From NCBI RefSeq assembly GCF_030272615.1, contig NC_081414.1, forward strand, positions 761,447,148-761,511,147: DNA of 64,000 nucleotides. Reading direction: 5' to 3'. The position numbers and the translations under genes are program-made. This DNA is from Cryptomeria japonica (lineage: Eukaryota; Streptophyta; Pinopsida; Cupressales; Cupressaceae). A model generated the notes under the pieces. The model did not search any database, had not been told where the DNA came from, and was given only the letters and a program-made list of their open reading frames with translations. Positions within the stretch are counted from its first letter, which is position 1; each line of letters opens with the position of its first letter. Below, one piece after another: positions 1-10,709 of the stretch.

Positions 1-939
1 GTCCATATCATCATTGTGTGTATCATTGTTGTTTGTAGTGTCCATGTTCTCAACATTTGGAATGTTTCTATAGGCATTTATGTCAGGTAATGTAGTATGA
101 TCAAAATTGAAAAAGATATCATTGTCATACTCATAAGAACTCATGTCTGCAGACTCTTGAGCCTCTTTAGTTTCTCTCCTAAATTTTTGAAGATGGGTTT
201 CAACCATGAACTAGGTATTGACCGAGATGTGTGAGACTAGATGAAAATGGAAAAAGTATGGAAGACCAAGGGTTGGATGGAATGTAAATGAATCTTAAGT
301 GTACTTGCAATGTCCAAAGTGTAAGACCAAGTGTAGTAGAGTAGGTGTGACTTCCAAAGAGAGAATAGTTTCTCGTGATGAGGTAAGTTGACCTTGACTC
401 TAAGTAAGACCAAATGAGACCCAAAGGTGATAGACCTTGATGAGGGACCACTTAGCAAAATGTTGTTGTATGTAGTGTGTTGACAAAGAATGGTGAGGAC
501 AAGCAAGTGACCTTTTGACTCAAGTTTAGACAAATGTAAATTTAATGCAAGATGTAAAGCAATGATGGACTTTGTGAGACCCAAAGACAAGTTGAATGCT
601 AGATGAAAACCTAGAGAAACAACCTAGGAAGCTCAAGAATTTCGAAATTGATTGCTCTTGTTTGCTGGACTGTAAAATTTTTCCAATTTGTGAAGTTGTT
701 GGTTGTGACCAAATCTGAATGTTTGACTATTTTTCATGACAAGAGGACACAATGTTGATGAGGATTCAATGTTTGCAAGTGTTTAGACTGACAATGACTC
801 CAAGAAAAGTGTGTTGTTTGATGTAAAATTGTTTTGCATACACTTGAAGACACAAAAGACACAATGTTTTGCTGTTTGGTCTTGAATGTTTGAATGTTTA
901 AAATAAGTCAAGCACAATTCTTATGGCTGGCCAAGATAA

Positions 940-1480
940 TAGTTGTTGATCCCACATGGGGTTTTACCCTCGAGGCTATGCTATTCAAAGCATATACTTA
1001 GATGCTTGACCTCACTGGCTCCACCCTCGGCACTCACTTCTCAAGTCAGCCAAGCATCAATCCCCACAAAAACTCCTCGTGGTGAACTTTGTATCTCTAC
1101 TAAGAACCGTATGTGTGTGGGCCGCTACCAGAGGTCCGACCTCCTGCCCCAACAACTAGAAGGATTTGGGCTTCTAAAACAAAAAGGTGCTAGTAAGGGC
1201 ATCCGCTCGTGTGGCCATACATGCAGCACTTTCAGCTCTGTAAATATAGAAGGCTTCCAGCCAGTAGGGGTTACGCCCTACAACTGATCAAATAAATTTG
1301 ATCAAACGGGTTTATGGGGAGACATAGTGTTGGTATGAACTAATCAGCACACATTATCCATAGTTTTCACCATGAATACAGTTGTTTATAGTGGTTCAAA
1401 AGAGGTGGGTTTTCGTCACTACCACTTGGGTCGTTCTCTTCTCACTAGTAGTCCTAATGACCACACGAGAAGACAGGCCC
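940..1480. other. GC-richer non-coding block of the leader with inverted repeats
   Basis: This block is visibly less AT-rich than its surroundings. It holds a 114-codon open frame on the plus strand (943-1287), antisense to the element, with no recognised domain; I do not consider it a gene. At 1285-1304 there is an inverted repeat with arms TGATCAAAT and ATTTGATCA around a 2-base spacer, and just before it GTAGGG and CCCTAC face each other. This could be a structured leader RNA of the minus-strand element. Confidence 0.3.
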
Positions 1481-1802
1481 TCTAAAGATTAAACAAAAAG
1501 AGCCTATTGCTCAAGACACAAAAGACAATGATTCAATTTTAGTGCACCATTTGAAGTGTTTGCTAGTCTATGAAAATGAGGCACACAATAAAAATCCAAA
1601 AACCCTTGCTAAGGACCTGCAACAAAGATTTATTAGTAGTTTGGATTGTTTCAAATGATCATCCCTTCCTGCAAGCACACAAGTTAGGTAAATTTTAGAT
1701 CCAAAAGACTTTGTGAAATAGGGGCCTTCAACATTGCATTTTGTTGACCAATTCAAAGATCTGATTCATCATAAAAAAAGACCACTTGTAAAATTTCAAG
1801 AG

Positions 1803-2640
1803 ATTTCCAGAAATGTAAGAAAATCCAAAAAATTTGCTAGTTTGCTCCAAAAATTAATTTTTTATGAAAAATCATAAAAAATTCATATAAAATGCAAAAT
1901 CGATCCAAAAATTTTGAAATTTTTCCTGGAGAGTCTTGATGGTCTTCCAAACTTGCATAAAATAATTTCTGCAACAAATCCAAGTAGTTTGTGAGATATG
2001 AGTAAAATAATGCAAAACCCTAATTTTCAAAGATCTGATTTTTGAGGAATAATTTTGCATCAACTTTAAAATCACAAAGAACAGATCCTGTGTATAATTC
2101 TGAGATATTTCCAAAAATGTAAGAAAATCCAAAAAATTCACTAATTTTCTCTCAAAATTAATTTTTTATGAAAACTCATAAAAATTCATATAAATTGACA
2201 AAATGATCCAAAAAATCTGAAATTTTTACTGAATCCTTCTAATACTTTTCCTGACTTGCAAAAAACATTTGATGTCAAAATTCGAATCCGTTAGTGAGAT
2301 CTGATCAAAATAAGGAAAAACCCTAATTTTTAAAGATCTGATTTTTAGGGAAATATTTTGCATCAAAATTAAAATCACAAAGAACAGATCCTATGTATAA
2401 TTATGAGAGATTTCCAAAAATGTAAGAAAATTCAAAAAATTCTCTCATTTTCTCTCAAAATTAATTTTTTATGAAAAATCATAAAAAATTCATAGAAAAT
2501 GAAAATGTGCTCCAAAAATTCTGAATTTTGGATTGAGAGCTCCTGATACTTTCTTCAACCTGTAAAAAACATTTGGTACAAAATTTCCAAGCCATTTGTG
2601 AGATATGATCGAATCTCTCCAAGATCTTGATTTTGTGTTC
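1803..2640 (-). repeat. Tandem repeat, three diverged copies of about 303 bp
   Basis: The motif ATTTCCA(G/A)AAATGTAAG recurs at 1803, 2107 and 2410, spacing 304 and 303. Each time it is followed by the same run: an AAATTAATTTTTTATGAAAA stretch, TCATAAAAA, a variable part, and AAAACCCTAATTTT. The last copy is incomplete. The array lies in the leader of the minus-strand element, between its PBS and the missing gag. Confidence 0.85.
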
Positions 2641-2742
2641 AAAACCCTAGCTGCACAAGATTATTCTACAAATTGTTTTACAAAACAACAATATAGGGTT
2701 AGAAAAATCTACAAAAAAAACACAGATCTAACAAAAATCCAT

Positions 2743-2763
2743 GTCCCACGGGGTGTGCCAAAA
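2743..2763 (-). promoter_or_regulatory. Primer-binding site of the left gypsy element
   Basis: On the minus strand, TTGGCACACCCCGTGGGAC lies about 7 bases inside the LTR end (2770). Its form and position match the tRNA-primed PBS of Tat/Ogre-type gypsy elements. The tRNA species was not determined. Confidence 0.5.
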
Positions 2764-2769
2764 TATATA

Positions 2770-3553
2770 TGGTGAAAATGGATAACAATAATAACGATAT
2801 TGAAAGGCTAAATGAATTCAACCACAAAACCCTAGCCTAACAACAACAAAGATCCACCATAACATATGAAGATTACCTAAGACAATGCAAATCAAATGAA
2901 ATCACAAAGATTATACCATCACATGTCCAATAGGGTTTGGATCTCCATTCTTCCTATCTCCATTGATCTTGCTTGATATATTTGCTCTTAGATTTTATGT
3001 GCACAAGAGCTCAACAAAGAACGGAAATGTGGTTGCAAGTAGGATCGCATGTGCTCAAAAGCGTAGTGTAGTCAAGTGCATAAATTGATTAGAATGATTG
3101 ATTAGGGTTTGATAATGAAGGAAGCATCTCCTTATATAGAAGACACAATATGAAATGGAGGGATAAGATTGAGAGGTGTAAAAGGAGGTCGGCTATGATT
3201 AGAGGGTAGGTAAAAGAAATAATAAAATAATGAAAGGGGTAGGTAGTGTATGAATTAAGAGATGAATGACATGTGTCATGGGTAGAAAAGGTTAATGAAT
3301 TAATTAAATAAATAAAGATTTATTTAATTAATAGAAGTGAGATCAATTAAATAAATAAGATATTTATTTAATTTAGGAAAAGGATAATTTAAATAAATAA
3401 ATGTATTTATTTAAATGAGAAATAAGGTTAGAAGAGGATAAATGAATTAATTAAATAAATAAACATTTATTCAATTAATAGAAGAATTAAGCTTAGATAA
3501 TTAAATAAATAAAATATTAATTTAATTAGACTGGACAATTTTGGGTGTCTACA
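2770..3553 (-). repeat. 5' LTR of the left gypsy element (784 bp)
   Basis: On the minus strand the LTR begins TGTAGACACCC at 3553 and ends CACCA at 2770, so it has TG...CA ends. The U3 part (about 3290-3540) is a string of short AT palindromes built from TTAATTAAATAAATAAA-like units. A TATA box lies about 415 bp from the start. The partner LTR is outside the window, so age and target duplication cannot be judged. Its outer end abuts a copia-type LTR at 3554, implying insertion into or next to that LTR. Confidence 0.65.
3128..3140 (-). promoter_or_regulatory. TATA box in the LTR
   Basis: CTATATAAGG on the minus strand, in the middle of the LTR, at the expected place for the U3/R boundary of an LTR promoter directing transcription leftward. 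Confidence 0.55.
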
Positions 3554-4288
3554 GATGGCAACCTTACAATCCTATGGCACTGGCAAGGCACTACACCGGC
3601 ATCAGCAGAACACACTCTACACTGGCACTCAGAACACCAACACTAACACGGAGAAAGGAGGCATACCGACATAGAGGCTGACATGATTTTTGATATATTA
3701 TATTTTGTTTATTATTGAAAAACTTTGTAAGCCAACTTGATATCATTGTAAAATGACTTATATATATAAGAAGTCATTGTAGGACATTTTGTAATAAGGT
3801 ATATGGATAAGAAAAATTATTAGGCAGATCTATTTTGCGAAATATAGGTTAAGGGGTTTATGTTAGAAGCAGAGTAGAAATTGATACTGGATCTGGAATT
3901 ATAGATGCTATACTGAAGCAATACAAGATACTAGATTTATATAATCCATCATTGTAAGTCAGTGTGACTTCCCATTGAGCAGTGAGCTCTAGGCACTTGG
4001 CCTTCTTGCATGTGCAGGACCCTCTTGTAAGTAATATTCTCTTATTGACCAGTAAGAAAATATTGTGGGTCACAAATCCCACCAAGGTTTTTCCCACATT
4101 GGGTTTCCTCGTTAAAATATTGTGTTATGGTGTGTTTCTTATGTGGTTGCTTTCATTTCTATTTATTACATTATTTCTTACATACCGGTACACTGTTATA
4201 ATATGCTCTACATGTTTTAAGTTGAGAAATTCTAATTACTGGTCAGATACTGATTCACCCCCCCCTCAGTATCTGTGGGAATCCTAAC
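3554..4288 (+). repeat. Ty1/copia-type LTR fragment (solo LTR or 3' LTR remnant)
   Basis: The 3' part has the layout of copia LTRs of this genome: a GGTTTTTCCCACATTGGG motif (about 4086), a C-rich tract at 4257-4266, and an ATCCTAACA end at 4288. The 3' end of the copia LTR near 24.1-24.3 kb shows the same order of motifs but is a different subfamily. The left end starts GATGGCAACC directly against the gypsy LTR at 3553, so the TG terminus is probably lost or altered. The right end abuts the gag of element 1 at about codon 149. No PBS follows, so this is not the 5' LTR of a plus-strand element. Confidence 0.55.
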
Positions 4289-6354
4289 ATAATGTTCCTA
4301 CTTTTACCTCAAACATCATGACTACATCAACCCAAAATGTCATCCCTACAACCATTAGTCATGGGGGCAATCCCTCTTCTTCATTTAATCCTCCATCCTT
4401 ACCTATGTCTTCAATAAGTATTCCTACTATCCCTCAACCGATCAATGTGACACAAGGGGGCAATTCTTTCAACAATTTTATTCCTCCTTTAAATGTCCCT
4501 TTTCCTACTCAATCATCACCTATGCCTACTTATAATAATGTTCCACCACCTTATTCTCAATCCATTCCTTCCTTCAATAATATCACACCACCTTCTCAAT
4601 CAAACATGTCTAACATCAATTCCTCTATCGAAGTGACCATTAACAATCTTTCTCAAACGGTGTATTCCTTACAACAACAACTTGCTTCCATGAGTCAATC
4701 CAAGTTTAGTGTGCCCACATTTGATGTTGCGAGCCCACTTTGTCTTGATATTGTTAAAGTCTTTCCACCTAAGCATATTGAGGTTCCTCAATTGGAACTT
4801 TATAATGGAAAAGGCGATCCTCTAACACATGTTAAAACATTTCAAACCTTGTGTACTGATTTTTCTTATGATAAAAGACTGTTTGCAAAATTGTTTACAA
4901 GAATACTAAGAGATAAGGCTTTATAATGGCATTTCTCTTTGCCTTCTTATTATATCACTTCTTTTCAACAATTAGAAAATGATTTAATTCAACAATTTCA
5001 AAACAACATTGGTCCTAAAATCACTTTGACTGATTTAATGCATTGTAAACAAGGTGTTAAAGAATAAGTGACTAACTTCATTGGTAGATATAAGCATATG
5101 TATGCTCAAATTTATTTTCCTATACCTGATAATGATATTCAAAGAGTTTTTATTTCTAATTTGCAAAAAGATATAAGGGAAAAGCTTCTTTTGTCTGAGT
5201 TTACTTCCTTTCCGCAGTTGTGTGCAAAACTCCACAATTATCAAGTGGTTGTGAGTAAAATGGAGAAATCTACTCCTATGGCTCCAAGTGATAAGGGGCA
5301 CAGTGTTCAATGACCATTTGCAAAGTTCAAACCAACAAAAGGCTTCATCAAGTTCAATGATACAATCAACAACAACAATGTGAATGCTACAACAGGTGTG
5401 CCTCCTATTTCTAAATTTTTCAAAAGAGAAAGACAATTTACTCCTTTGAATGAATCTTTACATAGTATCATGTCTTAGTTGTTACAAAGAAATGTTATCA
5501 AGCTTCCTCCTGTAAAACCACTTGATCCTTCTAAGTTTGCATCCCCTTATTTTGATAATAATTTCTTTTGTCAATTTCATTGTTAGCCTGGTCATGATAC
5601 TGAGAAATGTTTTGCATTGAAAAGTAAGATTGAAGATTTGATTGATAATAATATTATATCTGTGGTAGGTGTGAATGATAAGGGAAACAAATCAGTATCT
5701 TCTCCTAATGACCATGTCAAGATTTTCTCTGATCCTTTTCCTTCTCATACCTCTAATATGATTGAGATTGAACATACCTCTTTTTCTCCTAATGACTTCA
5801 CCTCTACAACTCCAAATTTGGTGAACATGGTTGAGAAGCAAGAGACACTTAAGGTTCCTTGTATTACATTTTACTCTAGTGAGATCATTAGAGCACCCAA
5901 TGGCCCTTTATACATAGTTGTGAAGGTTAAGGATATCCCTTGCCGTGGCGCTCTTGTTGATCCCTCTTATATGGTTAATGTTATTACTGAGGAGTATCTT
6001 TCCACTCTATGATTGCATAAACCAACTTATGATGATGCTAATGTGGTTGTGAATTTATTTTATGGATTCTCTTGTCCTACCATTGGTTCTATCACCCTTC
6101 TTGTTGAATTTCACACTAAATCTATGGATGTCAATTTTGTTATCATTCCTTCTTCCAAGAAATTCCGTGTGAAGTTGGGCTACCCTTGGCTATCTTCCAT
6201 GAAGGCTATTGCTTCTCTAATCCATAGGTGTTTGAAATTTCCCCATAATGGAGAAATCATAACCATTAACCATAGCTTATTTCGACCATCCGAAAGAAGC
6301 CCTAGTGTTCCTATTGATTTCTTTTGGCCCAAACAATTTCAATCTCTTCCATGA
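4289..6354 (+). pseudogene. Element 1 ORF1 relic (gag / zinc knuckle / retropepsin-like)
   Basis: The frame is kept throughout but broken by stops at about 4924, 5065, 5311, 5476, 5584 and 6010. Most are explained by C-to-T change of Gln or Arg codons. The order matches element 2 ORF1: Ser/Pro/Asn-rich N-terminal part, a retrotransposon gag core with YNGKGDPLTHVKTFQTLCTD (about 4801-4860), a zinc-knuckle-like CQFHC*PGHDTEKC (the star is a stop), and a protease-like part with LVDPSYMVN and later KLGYPWLSSMKA. The first about 149 codons are absent. The frame ends at TGA 6352-6354. It is non-functional as protein. Confidence 0.85.
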
Positions 6355-6399
6355 AGGAGTGATGCTCTTTTCCAATCTTATAAAAAATGGAAGAAAGAT

Positions 6400-7310
6400 A
6401 TGATCTTATCCTTAAGTCAACCTAGATCCCCAACACTTGATATTCCTATCATTATTGAAGGTGAAGTTTTTCCCCTAACAGATAGAACTAATCTTCCTCC
6501 TAAGGAAGATCCTCTACCTATTCCTATGGATGTGACTATGCCTTCTCCTAAGAAGAACAATGATATCCTTCCTAAGGTTAGACCTGTGCCTCCTCCTCAT
6601 GATGGACCTGGTCTCCTTCCTACATCCAATATTCCCCCTTTATATGGTGTAGTTACACATCCTTCCTCTTATAGAGAGAAGAGGCCCACCTCTCCTCTTG
6701 TTCAACCTAAAAGACCTCAACCTAAACGGCCTCAAATTATCAAAGAGGAGAATATTCCTCTTCAATAAATGATGCTCCTTCTTCTCAGCCTTTCGCTAAG
6801 ACTTGACAAAATTGTTGTGCGAGAGAACACCGACGAAGACATCATGTTCAAGCTTGTGAAGTTGTTCCTCAAAATTTTCAGTCTCCTACAGCTCCAATAA
6901 TTGACATGATTCCCTTTTCTCTTAAGCAAGATGTTCAACCTAAATCTCCAAATTGCAAATTGCAAAAAACATGTGATGGTTTTACTTCTATTCATGTGAG
7001 AGCTCCTCTTTCTATAAATATTGATGAGGAAATGGGTGAAAATGTTATTCATGATGGAAATACAACTCCTAATGCTTCTGATAGTGACTATGAATATGTT
7101 GATGTTAACAAGAATTTATCAGTTGAATTCTCAAAATCCCTAATTCTAGCTCCTAGAATTGAACAAAGTGACTTACCACATGAGCATAGTCCTTTTTTGG
7201 ATCTTGTGATAGCTCCATCTACTATGCTTGATATCGCTCCTCTGGCATGTTTCTTGCCTTCCCGAAATAGTGATCAACAAGATCAAGAGGTGGATGTCAT
7301 GCTAGATTAG
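6400..7310 (+). pseudogene. Element 1 ORF2 relic (proline-rich)
   Basis: It starts MILSLSQPRSP, in the same frame as ORF1 and 45 bases after its TGA. It runs to a stop at 6766-6768, then similarity to element 2 ORF2 continues in another frame (6906-7310), ending QDQEVDVMLD. It is rich in Pro, Lys and Arg in the first half and acidic in the second (SDSDYEYVDVN). No known domain is recognised. The shared layout with elements 2 and 3 shows that ORF2 belongs to the family and is not a chance open frame. Confidence 0.75.
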
Positions 7311-7822
7311 CAACATTAGCACTGTAGATCTCCTTCCTCTCTCCTCTCTTGCTCTTTTGTGATCATTCTTCTATGTGTATCCCTTTTCTTCTATTTTCCC
7401 CCTTAATGTCTATTTGAGGATGATGCAAAGCATTGAGATCTCTTTTAGTCTCTTTCATGTTGACTCAAAAGACTCTTGTGTTCCCTTTCTTCCAAGGAAG
7501 TTTCAGGTTCTTTGGGAAATGATGATTATTATATGCATATACATATATGATACACATGAGTTATCATACAACATACTGACCTCGAGGAAAGAGAAACTAC
7601 TTGGTGTTTTGTGTTTATTATCCTCGGGTTTATTCCTCAATTGGGGGATAGATCCTTGTGATAACGTGCTCCCTCTCTTTTCTCTCTCTCTTGGGTGTAT
7701 CCTGCCTTAAATAAATTTCTCCCGATAAGGCATGCGCGATTGATTTAACATGGGGGCATACACTTCGCTCATATTTTTCTTGTTGATACTTAACGTTTCT
7801 TAGTGAACTTCGCTTTGCTTTG
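7311..7822 (+). other. Element 1 3' untranslated region, left part
   Basis: Aligns with 61113-61640 of element 3, including the shared GATGATGCAAAGCATTGAGA stretch and the ATACATATATGATACACATGA-like part. It continues at 15711 after the inserted element 2. Nothing in it looks coding. Confidence 0.75.
7818..7822. other. Target site duplication of element 2, left copy
   Basis: CTTTG directly before the LTR end at 7823. The same five bases follow the other LTR at 15706-15710. Element 3 has a single related sequence (GCTTTGCCTTG) at this point, which confirms the empty site. Confidence 0.9.
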
Positions 7823-8190
7823 TGTAAAGTGGAAAATCGCGAGCGAACCCTAAGTGTTCCCCCCACCACTCTGAGGAGAGGGGAAGGAGGTCACTAGGGT
7901 TGACGGTTTTCACTTAGGGGAGACTTTACATTCAAAAGAGGGGTTGAAACCCACAAGATCCAATCCCACACAATGCAAGATTGGATTCTAAATGGGTTTC
8001 AAGGGTTAAGACAACAAGGCTACCCTCTTTTGTAAAGAATGTAGATAGAAGGATTAAGCTAGGAATGCATAAAAAGTGAGAAAGATTCACTTATAAATAG
8101 AGATAGGAATATAGGATGAAGCTGTGGACTTGGAATTAGTAGTAAAATGTCGAGACGGCACTGTCCTGCAAATTTGAGCGAAAGTTGACG

Positions 8191-8220
8191 GGACGATGGC
8201 GCCCGACGTGCACACGGTCC
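8191..8220 (-). promoter_or_regulatory. LTR stem-loop (30 nt) with GTGCAC, element 2 3' LTR
   Basis: In the sense RNA the arms are GGACCGTG and CATCGTCC around a 14-nt loop. Seven of eight positions can pair, counting one G-U. The palindrome GTGCAC sits at the stem/loop border. It is homologous to two stem-loops in the leader (13366-13395, 13988-14017). A role in RNA dimerisation or packaging is a hypothesis. Confidence 0.5.
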
Positions 8221-8686
8221 TCCGAAAAATCCGTGAAACGAAGGGGGATCTGTTCGTCTCTGCACAAGGATTCCAGATCTTCAATTACAGCCACGTACCT
8301 ACAACCTACACACAGAAAAGCGAGGATGATTGGGGGGTTAGGGATTAGGGGTTTTCCCTTAGGTCAAACCCCGGTTTTGGAATTAACCAAGAAATGAGAA
8401 TGCTGTAAATGTAAATGATTGTAATGTAAAACAAGTACTAGTACCTTGTTGTAAGAATGTTTGTATTCTTACATGCGAAGGTGTAAATGTTGTTGTATGT
8501 TGTATGTTGTATGTGATCTCCTCTTCAATGGTTGAATCCTTGTCTTGAATGCAACACTTAGCCTTGAATGGAGACTTAGAATGATCAATTGCTTGAAGGA
8601 ATGCTTGAATGCTCGAATGTTTGAATGTTTGAATATCGCTTCCACCTTTTTTTCATTTTTTTTAAAATGGGAGAGGAAAATGTAGT

Positions 8687-8694
8687 TTATATAC
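8687..8694 (-). promoter_or_regulatory. TATA box, element 2 3' LTR
   Basis: TATATAAA on the minus strand, identical in all LTRs of elements 2 and 3 and about 350 bp from the LTR start. Transcription would run leftward. Confidence 0.65.
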
Positions 8695-8816
8695 TTGTCA
8701 ATTAGGGTTAAAAGACTAATTTTTCCGACCTTAGGCCGACCTGGGAAAATTATTTTCCAATTTGCAAACATAAAGACCCGAGACCCAAAAGAGACCGGGC
8801 CCAAAAATAGGGCCAG

Positions 8817-8874
8817 GGACCAGGGTGATGGGCGCCCTAGTCCTGAAGGACCAGGGTGCTGGGCGCCATGGTCC
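8817..8874 (-). repeat. 31-bp U3 unit, 2 copies (element 2 3' LTR)
   Basis: Each unit begins GGACCA (or its variant) and ends near GTCC, with GGGCGCC in the middle, so it can fold on itself. Two copies are present here; the partner LTR has four. Confidence 0.85.
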
Positions 8875-9045
8875 CACCTCCAGGGACAGTAGGGTGCAAG
8901 GAGGATCAGGCCAGGGTGCTGAAAAATGCAGTTTTTGATGTCATGAACAAGTTTCGGGGTCTCCATTCAGGTTCCGTGTTGCGTCGCCATCGTGAAGACC
9001 CAAATGCGGTCGAAATTGCAAGTGTCACAATTTTAGGACGCTACA

Positions 9046-9060
9046 TTTAGCCCCCACTTT
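9046..9060 (-). promoter_or_regulatory. Polypurine tract of element 2
   Basis: AAAGTGGGGGCTAAA on the minus strand, directly before the 3' LTR start. This is the plus-strand primer of LTR elements. The same tract is at 61849-61863 in element 3 and, with one change, at 15939-15953 in element 1. Confidence 0.85.
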
Positions 9061-9788
9061 AGCGGGAGTATAAGCGTACGCTCATACTTTCGATAAAGTA
9101 CAAGGAAACAACATTGAAAGACTTTCACCACGTCAAGGAGGCAAGACACACCAAGCATCTAGTGGACTAAGGATCTTACGACTTTGATTGACAAAGTAAA
9201 AGGGAAGATCACGAGGGAGAACCATGACTGTCAGTAGTAAGGCTCCCTCACTATGAGTCATGCAAGAGAAATACCAAAAATTTTCAAGGCAAAGCTAAGT
9301 TTGCTAAGAAATTTTCAAGTATCCTGAAGGGATAGACGGGGTGTATGCCCCCTACGTTAAAGCGATCGCACATGCCTCAACGGGGGTGATTTCTTTAAGG
9401 TAGTGATACACATAAGAAATGAGAAGGGAAAGGAGCACGTTATCACAAAGATTTAGCCCCCAAGTGTGAGATAAACCCAAGGATAATAGACACAAAACAC
9501 AAAGCACGAGGTGACTTCGCTTTCCTCGGGGTCAGTATGATGTATGATAATTCATGTATATCATATGTATGTACGCATAATTGTTCTTCATTCCCCAATC
9601 AAGGAAGGTCACCTAGAAGAAGGGAACACATGTGTCTTTTGAGTCAACATGAGAGAGACCAAAAGAGATCTCAATGCTTTGCATCGTCCTCAAGTAGACA
9701 ACACTAAGGACAATGAATAGAAGAATGAGAATAACACATAGAAGAAGTAACAATAGAGAGGAGGAGAGAGTCTGCTATGCTAATGAAA
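9061..9788 (-). other. Element 2 3' untranslated region
   Basis: About 730 bp between the ORF2 stop and the polypurine tract, well conserved with 61113-61848 of element 3. No pol-like similarity in any frame: the reverse transcriptase and integrase of an autonomous element have no counterpart here. Confidence 0.8.
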
Positions 9789-10667
9789 CTAGTCTAGCAC
9801 GTCATCTACCCCCCGATCTTGCTGATCAATGTTTCGGGAAGGTAGGGAACACGCTAGAGGAGGAACATTCAACACAGCAGATGGAGCTATCACAAGATCC
9901 AAACAAGGGCTATGTTCATGTTCCAAGCCACATTGTTCTTGTCTAGGAGCTAGGATAAGTGCTTTAGAAAATTCGTTAGATAAATGGTTATCAACATCAA
10001 CATATTCATATTCACTATCAGAATGAAGAGAAGTAACAGTTTCATCATGAATAACATTTTCATCTATATCATCATCAAGATTTATAACAATAGGATCTTT
10101 GACTCGCACAGGATCAAGACCATCATGCATCTTATGTTTAGGAGATTTTGGCTCAATTTCCGGCTGAGGAGAAAATGGAATAATGCTTGTTGAAGGTGTT
10201 TTTGGAGATTGCAAAGTTTGAGAAGCAGCTGCCTGAGCTCTAAGACGATGCTTTCGTCGACGTTCACGCGCAGAATGATTTCGTCTAGTCTTAGTAGGAA
10301 GTGGAGAAGATTGAGGAGGAGGAATGTTCTCATCCTTATCACTTGGGTGTTTAGGTTGTGGTCTCTTAGGCTGGATAATAGGAGAAGAGGAAGGTCTCTT
10401 CTCTCCATAAGAGGAAGGAGGAGGAACTGCTCCATATAAAGGAGGAATATTTGGTTTAGGAAGGAGACCAAGTCCATCATGACGAGGAGGTATAGGTCTA
10501 CTTTTAGAAAGTTTATTAGACATAGACATAGTCACATCCATAGGAATGGGTTGGGAATCTTCTTGAGGAAAGACATTAGTTTTATCTTTCAAAGGGAGAA
10601 CCTCCTTCTCAAGAACGATAGGAATATCAAGTTTGGGTGTTCTAGGTTCACTTAGAGATAGGATCAT
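9789..10667 (-). CDS. Element 2 ORF2: proline-rich protein of unknown function (292 aa)
   Basis: Intact frame starting MILSLSEPRTPKLDIP and ending DRGVDDVLD. It is in the same frame as ORF1, 42 bases (14 codons) after the ORF1 TGA, and the 14 codons between resemble coding sequence in all three elements. Residues 1-130 are Pro/Lys/Ser-rich. A basic cluster with ARERRRKHRLRAQ (about 134-146) looks like a nuclear localisation or RNA-binding signal. Residues 190-240 are acidic (NLDDDIDENV, SDSEYEYVDVDN). No catalytic motif and no known family is recognised. Relics of the same protein occur in elements 1 and 3. It could be translated by re-initiation, by stop readthrough as a C-terminal extension of ORF1, or not at all. 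Confidence 0.75.
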   Translation of the reverse strand: MILSLSEPRTPKLDIPIVLEKEVLPLKDKTNVFPQEDSQPIPMDVTMSMSNKLSKSRPIPPRHDGLGLLPKPNIPPLYGAVPPPSSYGEKRPSSSPIIQPKRPQPKHPSDKDENIPPPQSSPLPTKTRRNHSARERRRKHRLRAQAAASQTLQSPKTPSTSIIPFSPQPEIEPKSPKHKMHDGLDPVRVKDPIVINLDDDIDENVIHDETVTSLHSDSEYEYVDVDNHLSNEFSKALILAPRQEQCGLEHEHSPCLDLVIAPSAVLNVPPLACSLPSRNIDQQDRGVDDVLD

Positions 10668-10709
10668 ATCTGTTTTCCACTTTTGATAAGATTTGAAAAG
10701 ATGATCACT

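Larger units (their letters stand above)
1..3553 (-). mobile_element. Ty3/gypsy-type LTR retrotransposon, 5' part only (5' LTR, PBS, leader)
   Basis: Read on the minus strand, an LTR starting TGTAGACACCC at 3553 is followed by a primer-binding-like site (2763-2743) and about 2.7 kb of leader that runs off the left edge of the window. No gag or pol is visible in this part, so the coding region and the 3' LTR should lie to the left. A PBS with GGCACACCCCGTGGGAC resembles that of Tat/Ogre-type gypsy elements; assignment to that lineage is inference. The leader has a 303-bp tandem array (1803-2640) and a less AT-rich block at about 940-1480. Tandem arrays in non-coding parts are common in Tat/Ogre elements. 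Confidence 0.6.
7823..9045 (-). repeat. Element 2 3' LTR (1223 bp)
   Basis: On the minus strand it begins TGTAGCGTCC at 9045 and ends TTTACA at 7823. It contains a TATA box (8687-8694), two copies of the 31-bp U3 unit (about 8817-8874) and the 30-nt stem-loop (8191-8220). It is 62 bp shorter than its partner LTR, exactly two units of 31 bp. Confidence 0.93.

Noticed and set aside
200-590. Overlapping minus-strand frames near the left edge
   Set aside because: Two overlapping frames with hydrophobic, low-complexity translations and no domain; typical chance frames in non-coding DNA.
943-1287. 114-codon plus-strand frame in the leader of the left gypsy element
   Set aside because: It is antisense to the element, has no recognised domain, and lies in a block likely to be structured non-coding RNA.
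1803-2640. CRISPR array
   Set aside because: The repeat is 303 bp long and tandem without unique spacers.
8059-8966. Several frames inside the LTRs of elements 2 and 3 (also 14657-15713, 55126-56184, 61795-63046)
   Set aside because: They recur because LTRs are repeated, overlap each other on both strands and are broken differently in each LTR. No protein-level constraint is visible.
9984-10480. Alternative frames within ORF2 of element 2
   Set aside because: Shadows of the 292-aa ORF. The ORF2 frame alone is conserved in the three elements and follows ORF1 in frame.
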